37,433 bases of DNA from Anaerolineae bacterium (GTDB taxonomy: Bacteria; Chloroflexota; Anaerolineae; B4-G1; SLSP01), in the NCBI GenBank assembly GCA_026645815.1, contig JAPKMR010000037.1, forward strand, positions 1-37,433, read 5' to 3'. Made by a program: the position numbers and the translations under genes. The notes beneath the pieces were generated by a model. That model saw nothing but the letters and a program-made list of their open reading frames with translations, searched no databases and was not told where the DNA came from. Each line of letters opens with the position of its first letter. Within the stretch, counting starts at the first letter, position 1. Shown in pieces: positions 7,702 through 13,833 of this stretch.

Positions 7702-8504
7702 CTCTCCTCCTCTATCCGCTCGCAATCAACTGCTGCTGACGCGGCTAAACTTGCGCCAGCCTCTCTGCGCTCAAGGCGGAGATGATCGCGTAGCGCCGCG
7801 AGAAACCAACGATTGTGATCAATGGCGCCATAGGTCAGGCTACCTTCTCTCAATTGATAGACCAGCGCAACGTTGCGCGACATTTGCAGTGTGAGACCCG
7901 CGGCTAATACCCGCTGAAACCACTCTTTGTCTTCGCCGATGCGCAAGGTCTCATTGAATACCCCTACAGACTCAAAGACACTCCTGCGGCAGGTGATGGC
8001 GCCGAGGTTCTGTTGAATCAACGGCGCCGGCAAAATGGGTGAAGCCGCCCCGGGGTTCACGGCGAGACGCGCCAGCTGTGTCGTGCCAATCACCATAGCG
8101 GCAGCGGGGTTCTGCCGGAACAGCGCCATGTGATGCTGAATGCGCCCGGCAGGCCAATAATCATCTGCATCCAGAAAGCTGATGAACTCGCCCTGTGCCA
8201 AGGCGAGACCTCGATTGCGGGCAGCGGCAGGACCACGATTTTCTTGTTGAACATGCGTCAACTGGGTTGACGCGATGCTGTTCGGAACGAGTTGCCGCGC
8301 GACCGTGACGCTGGCGTCTGTAGAGCCATCATCTACCAGGATGATCTGCAATTCCGCCCCGCATTGTTGGAGAATACTCTTCAGCGCTGTGGGCAGCGTA
8401 TCTGCACCATTGAACACTGGGACGATGATGCTGAGCAGAGGCTGATCGGATTTCACCTTCACCCTCTCTGGTAGATTAGGATCTGTAAATTCATAAGTTC
8501 CCAA
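7698..8504 (-). CDS. Family 2 glycosyltransferase
   Basis: Up to 268 residues: LSIIVPVFNGADTL, LVDDGSTDAS, FLDADDYWPAGR (DXD), then IGEDKEWFQRV at the catalytic-base region. Start is uncertain. TTG 8504 gives the longest frame, but GTG 8456 (252 residues) has AGAGAGG at good distance and would place the GT core at the N-terminus like its paralogues. A gap of about 50 bases separates it from the preceding gene, one of the few breaks in the operon. It ends in an ATGA junction. Donor and acceptor unknown. Confidence 0.86.
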   Translation of the reverse strand: MGTYEFTDPNLPERVKVKSDQPLLSIIVPVFNGADTLPTALKSILQQCGAELQIILVDDGSTDASVTVARQLVPNSIASTQLTHVQQENRGPAAARNRGLALAQGEFISFLDADDYWPAGRIQHHMALFRQNPAAAMVIGTTQLARLAVNPGAASPILPAPLIQQNLGAITCRRSVFESVGVFNETLRIGEDKEWFQRVLAAGLTLQMSRNVALVYQLREGSLTYGAIDHNRWFLAALRDHLRLERREAGASLAASAAVDCERIEEER

Positions 8505-8555
8505 ATTCCCCTGTGAAACTACGCCGAAATCGGTAAGCCATGCTTTTGCGAACCC

Positions 8556-9254
8556 TTAGGCTTGATCCTCTTTGCGGCGCATGTGACGCCGGATCATCTC
8601 AACAGTCAGCTTTGCGCCGAGTTCGCGGTTTTGGGTGATGTTGCCGGCATGAATCCGCCCAAGGAGGGTGATTCGGGGATCAATGGCGGTCGGAATCTCC
8701 AGGGCACGGGCGCGGGCGAACCAATCCCAATCTGAGACATAGCCAATATGCTCATCAAAGACGCCGACCCGTTCAAATACCCACCGGGCAAGCAGTGCAG
8801 CGCCCAGCGAATAACGATAAGGTCTCTGATTCGCTGCTGCCATTTCTGCATCATTGACCTTGACGCCATCGGCAAAATAGTCTTTTTTCCCCAGCACAAT
8901 GCCAATTTCCTCACCCGGGCGTCCCCCCTGAACGAAATAATCCAACTGGGTCGGAAGCCGATCTGCGGGCCACAGATCATCGTCATCCAAAAAGGCAATG
9001 ATCTCGCCCCGGGCAAGACGCAGGGCATGATTGAACGCACTCGGTTGCCCCTGGTTCTCCTGGCGGACATAACGAATGGGGGCGGCTCTCTGCTCGATCA
9101 AACCGGCGACGATCTCAGGCGTTCGATCGGTCGAGCCGTCGTCTATGACGATGATCTCCATCGGGGCATAGTTCTGGCGGAGGATGCTCTCCAAAGCGCC
9201 CTGAATATAGGACTCGCGATTGTATGTGGCCATGATGACGCTGATAAGCTTCAC
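8556..9254 (-). CDS. Family 2 glycosyltransferase
   Basis: A 232-residue GT-A protein with ISVIMATYNRESYI, VIDDGSTDRT, FLDDDDLWPADR (metal-binding acidic run) and VSDWDWFARA. It differs from the other tandem copies in its first motif (ATYNRE rather than PVFNGE), so it is probably an older branch. I place the start at GTG 9254, which makes a GTGA overlap with the stop of the small upstream ORF and has GGGAG nearby; TTG 9257 is an alternative. The coupling argues that the small ORF is really translated. Substrate unknown. Confidence 0.86.
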   Translation of the reverse strand: MKLISVIMATYNRESYIQGALESILRQNYAPMEIIVIDDGSTDRTPEIVAGLIEQRAAPIRYVRQENQGQPSAFNHALRLARGEIIAFLDDDDLWPADRLPTQLDYFVQGGRPGEEIGIVLGKKDYFADGVKVNDAEMAAANQRPYRYSLGAALLARWVFERVGVFDEHIGYVSDWDWFARARALEIPTAIDPRITLLGRIHAGNITQNRELGAKLTVEMIRRHMRRKEDQA

Positions 9255-9424
9255 CAACCGGTCTCCCTTACGACAGATTTAGCAGATTTGACCAACAGTC
9301 CGACCTCACAGCGCAGCCGGTAGAGCAGGGTCATGGGGCGCTCAGGGTTCTTGATGAGAGCTGACAGCGCCAGGCAGTCGTGGTCTGCACGGTTGACCGG
9401 GTTCTCGGTGGTGAAGCATCGCAT
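9251..9424 (-). CDS. Small 57-residue protein of unknown function
   Basis: ATG 9424 is preceded by AGGAG at 7 bases and opens a 57-codon frame whose stop overlaps the next gene as GTGA. Third codon positions are mostly G or C, like the neighbours. The protein begins MRCFTTENP, has a middle LLYRLRCEVGLL stretch and ends KSVVRETGW. I recognise no family; no signal peptide or clear membrane helix is visible. Its size and position inside a PqqD/HprK/nucleotidyltransferase cluster make a precursor peptide conceivable, but it lacks the leader signature of known lasso precursors, so it may just be a small accessory protein. Confidence 0.5.
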   Translation of the reverse strand: MRCFTTENPVNRADHDCLALSALIKNPERPMTLLYRLRCEVGLLVKSAKSVVRETGW

Positions 9425-9464
9425 GGCTCTCTCCTGGGTCGAACGGATGGTTCGGTGCGGGCAA

Positions 9465-9493
9465 ATTATAGCACAGACTGCCAGTTTTGGCAG
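9465..9493 (-). promoter_or_regulatory. Possible internal promoter with overlapping palindrome
   Basis: On the minus strand CTGCCA (9488-9493), 17 bp and a perfect TATAAT (9465-9470) with extended TGC before it. The palindrome CTGCCA-GTTT-TGGCAG (9478-9493) overlaps the -35 position and could be an operator. It lies at the 3' end of the propeller gene and could give extra transcription of the small ORF and the glycosyltransferases. Confidence 0.4.
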
Positions 9494-10524
9494 ATTTTCG
9501 TTCCGTAACCACCGACTACGCGCAAGCAACAGCTCTCGTCATTCACTCCGTAAGAGACCAACCAGTTCCCATCCCCCCACGGCACAGCGCCGCAGGGGTA
9601 GACGATGCCATCGGCATAGGGATTAACGCGGCGGCGGTAGCGATACGGCGCTTCGTCTTCCGGACGCAGCAGTGGCTCCGGCGCCAGCCATACCGGGCGG
9701 AAGGGCGGTGTGGCGGCGAAGGCATAGGCGCCGCCATAGTAACGCACCCGGGCGAAGGGCCGTCGCAGCCGGCGCTCCACAGCCGCCACGTACCGGGGTA
9801 ACTTTGCGCCGGACGGCACCGGCCAGTGACGCAGCAACCACTGCCAGCGGGTGGACTGCCAGCGCGAGTGAAAGAATGCGACATAGACATCGCCCCGGCG
9901 CACCGGCGGCGCGCCGCCGCGCGGTAAACCATAGCGGCCGGCATAGGCAGATACATCCCAAGCAGTTGTGTAGAGAGGGGTACAGGCTACCAGGTCCCTT
10001 CCCTCCAGGTTGACCCGCAGGAGCGTGTGAGGCGCGATCTGGTAGACAGCCAGGATTTCGCCCTCATGCTCGAACAGCATCCAATTCTTCTCGAGCTCCT
10101 GCCGCGGGGCGCCCTCCAGGTGCAGCGGGCGCGCCGGAGAGCGCGCCTCCAGACTATCCGGATCCAACTCTACCAGACAGATTTGATTGGGCCGGGTCAT
10201 GAAGTTGTTATTGTAGTGGATGAAGAGCCGGTCGCCATAGACCAGAAAGCGGGGGTCGTAACGGCGAGGGTCGCCGCCCTGAATCGTATCGGACAGAGGC
10301 TGCACTGAACCGGGAACGACCGCCAAATCTTCATCCAGGTGACACAAGCCAATGCGCCGCTGCATGGATTCACGACGCCCAGAGTCCACTCGATAAGCCA
10401 TGAGCAAGTTGCCGCGGAAACGGGTGATGGCGGGGTTGTAGATGCGGAAACTCGAGCGCGGCTCAAGCTGCGACCAGGTTTCCGGCAAAAGGGCGGTGGA
10501 CTCCAGTGATAATGCCTCAGCCAT
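9466..10524 (-). CDS. GH130/GH43-like five-bladed propeller protein
   Basis: A 352-residue protein with YNPAI (29-33), two D-P-R motifs (85-87, 90-92), EKNWM (145-149), a GGAPP...VYVAFFHS block and a final YPCGAVPWGDGNWLVSYGVND. These are landmarks of the GH130 mannoside phosphorylase/GH43-type five-bladed propeller superfamily. No signal peptide is seen, so it should act in the cytosol, where phosphorolysis or hydrolysis of a beta-mannoside-like bond, or sugar binding, is plausible. Activity cannot be assigned from motifs alone. The start is ATG 10524, which overlaps the preceding sulfotransferase by 8 bases; the frame extends further upstream but that part is the shadow of the sulfotransferase. 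Its stop lies within the TATAAT of a possible internal promoter. Confidence 0.7.
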   Translation of the reverse strand: MAEALSLESTALLPETWSQLEPRSSFRIYNPAITRFRGNLLMAYRVDSGRRESMQRRIGLCHLDEDLAVVPGSVQPLSDTIQGGDPRRYDPRFLVYGDRLFIHYNNNFMTRPNQICLVELDPDSLEARSPARPLHLEGAPRQELEKNWMLFEHEGEILAVYQIAPHTLLRVNLEGRDLVACTPLYTTAWDVSAYAGRYGLPRGGAPPVRRGDVYVAFFHSRWQSTRWQWLLRHWPVPSGAKLPRYVAAVERRLRRPFARVRYYGGAYAFAATPPFRPVWLAPEPLLRPEDEAPYRYRRRVNPYADGIVYPCGAVPWGDGNWLVSYGVNDESCCLRVVGGYGTKICQNWQSVL

Positions 10525-11224
10525 GGTTCTCCCACTCGCGGAAAAGCTCGAGCAATTGATCGTAGTTGCCGACCAACTCGCGATAAGGCCGGTTCCACGT
10601 CTTGACAAGGGTGCTGGAAACTGTGGTTGGCGGCGCAGCGCCCACATAATCACAGATTCGAGCGACGGTGCTGTGCCACTGCTGCGAGGAATGCAAATCA
10701 TCCTCATAGCTGAGTGGCAGATGGGGCAGCGGGTTGACGATGGCATCACAGCGCGCAGAGCGTCTATGCCGCACGCTACATTCATCCATGAACTTCTGCG
10801 GGTCAAGCACAATCACTTCGCCGTGCGGTTGCTCCCTGCCGGCGTGGGTATGCCAACGGTGGGTTTGCTGCGCGACCAGATTAGACATAACGGCATCAAA
10901 GATGGAAAGCCGGCGCAGATATAGGATGCGCCAGCCCTCACGAACCAGCTCCGGCAGCACCTGGTCGGTATGAATCACTTGTTCCAACTGCAATTTGAAA
11001 CCATACACCTGAGAGTGACGCACGAGGTGGATGATTCGCCGACGGAAGTTGAGGTAGATTTTGGGGTGACGCTGCAGAGCCGCCAGCAATGCATGCTTCC
11101 AGGCAGCCCAATGGACCGTGTTAAAGAGTTCACCATCACAATGAATGGTGGACTGGCTATTCAACAGACTGGCAAGAAGTGTGCTGCCAGAGCGTCCCAG
11201 GCCAAAGATGACGAATGTTTTCAT
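10517..11224 (-). CDS. Sulfotransferase-family protein
   Basis: A 235-residue protein starting with FVIFGLGRSGSTLL (residues 8-16 are the PAPS 5'-phosphosulfate loop), followed by CDGE and, mid-protein, ILYLRRLSIFDAVMS, the position of the 3'-phosphate-binding Arg/Ser motif. It is shorter than eukaryotic carbohydrate sulfotransferases and resembles bacterial Stf0-type or 'sulfotransferase family' proteins. The expected reaction moves sulfate from PAPS to a hydroxyl of a sugar or other acceptor. ATG 11224 gives an ATGA overlap with the preceding glycosyltransferase. It shares WNRPYxEL near its C-terminus with the sulfotransferase at 12155-12880, so these two are close paralogues. Confidence 0.78.
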   Translation of the reverse strand: MKTFVIFGLGRSGSTLLASLLNSQSTIHCDGELFNTVHWAAWKHALLAALQRHPKIYLNFRRRIIHLVRHSQVYGFKLQLEQVIHTDQVLPELVREGWRILYLRRLSIFDAVMSNLVAQQTHRWHTHAGREQPHGEVIVLDPQKFMDECSVRHRRSARCDAIVNPLPHLPLSYEDDLHSSQQWHSTVARICDYVGAAPPTTVSSTLVKTWNRPYRELVGNYDQLLELFREWENHG

Positions 11225-12162
11225 GAGGAAGGTCCTAACGCGACATGCACCATTTCCACCAGGAAGCCGGCCCAACCCGCAGTGGCGCACAATGCCTGGA
11301 GTTGTCGGGTCGAATCAAGGGGCGCCAAACACAGACGCAGCCATTGATGCCCCACACTCAAGCCGTTGTGCAGCGAGCGCCAGAGCAAGTGAGGTCGGGT
11401 GGATTGGAGAATCATCAAGCGCACCCGGTCCCTGCCCTTGTAATACGCCAGACGCACAAAGTAGCGCCGGCGCAGTCGAGAAGCCGGGACGGCGTGCCAG
11501 ACCTGAGCCTGAGGGTTATACAGGATAGCCCCGCCATGCTGCCGAATCCGTGCCTGCAACTCACTCTCCTCGCTTCCCCACAATTGCGAAGCTCTGCGCC
11601 CCAGATCGGTGCGAAAAAGCCCGAGTGCGGCAAATACGCTGCGGCGAAAAGAGCAGTTCACCCCATACAGCGCCCGAGGCGGAGCGAGCTGTAGAATTTG
11701 GTCACCCAGATCCAGCAACGATAGCTGCCCCAACCACCGGTCCTGAAGCCAATCCGGGCGGGGAACTTCCCAGAGGGGAAGAACCTTGCCCCCGACTGCC
11801 CAGGCATGGGGAGCGAGTTGATAGGTTTCCAGCAAAGCCGCGAGCCATTCAGTACCGGCGACGGCATCATCATCCATGAAAGCGATGATGTCGCCTGCCG
11901 CCAGCTCGATAGCCAGATTGCGGGCATGGGAAAGGCCTAAGATGGGTTGTACGGCGCTACGCAGCTGAACTGCGGTGACAGACGCCAGATAGCGCTGCAG
12001 GATCTGCGGCGTCTCATCCGTAGAGGCGTTGTCAATCACCAGGATTTCGTAATCCGTTGGCGGCAGGCTTTGGGCGAGCAGGCTCTCAAGCGCGGCAGGC
12101 AGTAATGCAGCCCGATTATGGGTGCAGATAACAGCGGTCACACGAGGAAGGTTCTCACCCAC
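11221..12162 (-). CDS. Family 2 glycosyltransferase (longer type)
   Basis: A 313-residue protein of a different GT2 branch from the tandem copies: VTAVICTHNRAALL, VIDNASTDET, FMDDDAVAGTEWL (DDD metal motif), then YGVNCSFRRSVF and a WGSEESEL acidic catalytic-base region. The C-terminal hundred residues are Arg-rich with hydrophobic stretches and might associate with the membrane. The start codon is GTG 12162, overlapping the upstream sulfotransferase by 8 bases; the Shine-Dalgarno site is weak, so translation probably depends on coupling. It sits between two sulfotransferases, which fits sulfation of the sugar it adds, but this is inference. Confidence 0.87.
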   Translation of the reverse strand: MGENLPRVTAVICTHNRAALLPAALESLLAQSLPPTDYEILVIDNASTDETPQILQRYLASVTAVQLRSAVQPILGLSHARNLAIELAAGDIIAFMDDDAVAGTEWLAALLETYQLAPHAWAVGGKVLPLWEVPRPDWLQDRWLGQLSLLDLGDQILQLAPPRALYGVNCSFRRSVFAALGLFRTDLGRRASQLWGSEESELQARIRQHGGAILYNPQAQVWHAVPASRLRRRYFVRLAYYKGRDRVRLMILQSTRPHLLWRSLHNGLSVGHQWLRLCLAPLDSTRQLQALCATAGWAGFLVEMVHVALGPSS

Positions 12163-12880
12163 GATGGATCAACAGCTCCCATTCCGTCTGCAGAGCTCGG
12201 CCCTGATCAGTTTCGGTCAAACTCTGGAGTTCGGCGTAATTCGTGATCAGCTCAGGATAGGGCCGGTTCCAGGTACGTTGTTTGGTGGTGGAGGCCTCAT
12301 GTGATTCAAGCTGCAAAGCGGCAAAAATGACATTGCAGATACGCTGCCGGTCCGCCTCCGCCAACAGGTCATCCTCGTAAACCACGGGAATGTGCGGGAT
12401 GTTATGCAGCGCGCGGCCCTCCTGGCGCAGAATATTCACACTCCACCGCATCTGATCGAGAAATTCGTCTGGCGAGAAGGTCAAATGGAGATCATCGGGT
12501 GTGGAGGCGTCGTGATCGCTCCAATGGTGTGTCGTCTGCGCCACCTTCCGCGACAAGGCAACATCGAAGAGCGTGCGCCGCTGGATATGAATGATTTTCC
12601 AGCCCAACCACCGCAGGCAGAACAACAGCCGCGCCGGGAAGACCACATGCCTGTAGAGCAGCTTGAAACCATAGGCGGGCTTAGCGGAGCGGGAGGCGCG
12701 CCACAGTACAAACGGCTCCGGAAAATAGCGCAGGAACGCGCGCAGCCAACGTGACCGGTATTTGCTCAGGGCGCGGGGGTGGAGCATCTCACCATCGCAC
12801 TGAAGTTGCGGGTGTGACTGCAACAGCCGGACCAACAAGGTACTCCCCGTGCGTCCCTGCCCAAAGATAACGTAGTTCAT
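12155..12880 (-). CDS. Sulfotransferase-family protein
   Basis: A 241-residue protein with YVIFGQGRTGSTLL at the N-terminus (PAPS 5'-phosphosulfate loop, residues 7-14), CDGE shortly after and WKIIHIQRRTLFDVALS at the expected 3'-phosphate-binding position. WNRPYPEL near the C-terminus is shared with the paralogue at 10517-11224. A bacterial PAPS-dependent sulfotransferase is the most likely function, acceptor unknown. The ATG shares one base with the upstream TGA (TGATG), a tight coupling junction. Confidence 0.78.
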   Translation of the reverse strand: MNYVIFGQGRTGSTLLVRLLQSHPQLQCDGEMLHPRALSKYRSRWLRAFLRYFPEPFVLWRASRSAKPAYGFKLLYRHVVFPARLLFCLRWLGWKIIHIQRRTLFDVALSRKVAQTTHHWSDHDASTPDDLHLTFSPDEFLDQMRWSVNILRQEGRALHNIPHIPVVYEDDLLAEADRQRICNVIFAALQLESHEASTTKQRTWNRPYPELITNYAELQSLTETDQGRALQTEWELLIHRG

Positions 12881-13833
12881 CAGCAGTTTCCCCTTCCAAA
12901 GAGTGATTCAAAACCGATCAACCAAGAACGCAGGCGCCAGCGTGTTTTCCGCAGGGCAGTGCGCATAGACCACTGCGCCTGCACAAAGCGTGAGGGCGGT
13001 ACACTCAGAGGATAGCCTAAGTCACGCAATAGATCGCCGGCGAGAGCCTCAAAACAAGCGCAATCCTCCGCTTTCATCTCTGAACGCCAGCGCTCCACAC
13101 GCCGCTGGGGTCGCTCGCGCACGCGCGGATTGTGGGTCAACGCCAGATAAGCGGCGTTGGTCGCCACCTGAGAGTAACGCGGATATTCCAGCATCTGTGG
13201 ATGCCACGGTAAGTGGAGATAGGCGCAGATGCGCCGGAGGGTCTGTTCTGGGTTGGAGACCAGCTCCTCGTAATGTACCTCGATGTAGTGGGGCACCTTG
13301 CGAGCGCACCAACGCGCCCAGCCCAGCTGTTTGCGCCATTGCTGTGCGGCTTGAGGCAGGGTCGTGGGACCCCAGGGAACCGCCAGGATGGATAGCGCCT
13401 GGTCACGGCCATCCCGAATCACATGGATGAAATGCGCTTCGGGGAAAAGGCGCGCCAGGGGCAGCAGGTGCATCAAATAGTAAGGGGTTTTGTCGCCCCA
13501 ACGCTGTTTGCCCGCATTGCGGGCATAGAGGCCATAAATAGCGCGCATGGCTGCAGCCAAATCAAAGGGTTGCACCGCGCCCACTGCAGCTTCCAGAGCC
13601 TCGTGGGTCAGGTTCAATAACGACCAGCGCTCTTGTTGCTCCACAAAGCGGATGAAGTCCGCATGTGGCTCGGCGCTGTGCCGACAAATGGTGAGGGCGC
13701 CAGACAGCCAGTAGGTTTCAGGTAGTACAGCCAAATCCGGGTGAGCATCCAGCATCGCCTGAAGCAGGGTCGTGCCGGAGCGGTCGGCGCCGACAATAAA
13801 CGGTGCGGGAAGGCAAGGTTGTTCTTTCACCAT
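12880..13833 (-). CDS. PAPS-dependent sulfotransferase
   Basis: A 317-residue protein and the most canonical of the three sulfotransferases: FIVGADRSGTTLL (15-23, 5'-phosphosulfate-binding loop), GDKTPYY (113-119) and HFIHVIRDGRDQALS (3'-phosphate-binding motif, 139-145). This matches the Sulfotransfer_3 type found in bacterial tailoring and surface-sugar clusters. I place the start at ATG 13833, giving a 7-base overlap with the end of the adenylation-carrier gene; an upstream in-frame start would only add sequence inside that gene. It is the first tailoring gene after the loading protein, so it may act on the carrier-bound or released product. PAPS supply genes are not visible in the window. 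Confidence 0.88.
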   Translation of the reverse strand: MVKEQPCLPAPFIVGADRSGTTLLQAMLDAHPDLAVLPETYWLSGALTICRHSAEPHADFIRFVEQQERWSLLNLTHEALEAAVGAVQPFDLAAAMRAIYGLYARNAGKQRWGDKTPYYLMHLLPLARLFPEAHFIHVIRDGRDQALSILAVPWGPTTLPQAAQQWRKQLGWARWCARKVPHYIEVHYEELVSNPEQTLRRICAYLHLPWHPQMLEYPRYSQVATNAAYLALTHNPRVRERPQRRVERWRSEMKAEDCACFEALAGDLLRDLGYPLSVPPSRFVQAQWSMRTALRKTRWRLRSWLIGFESLFGRGNC

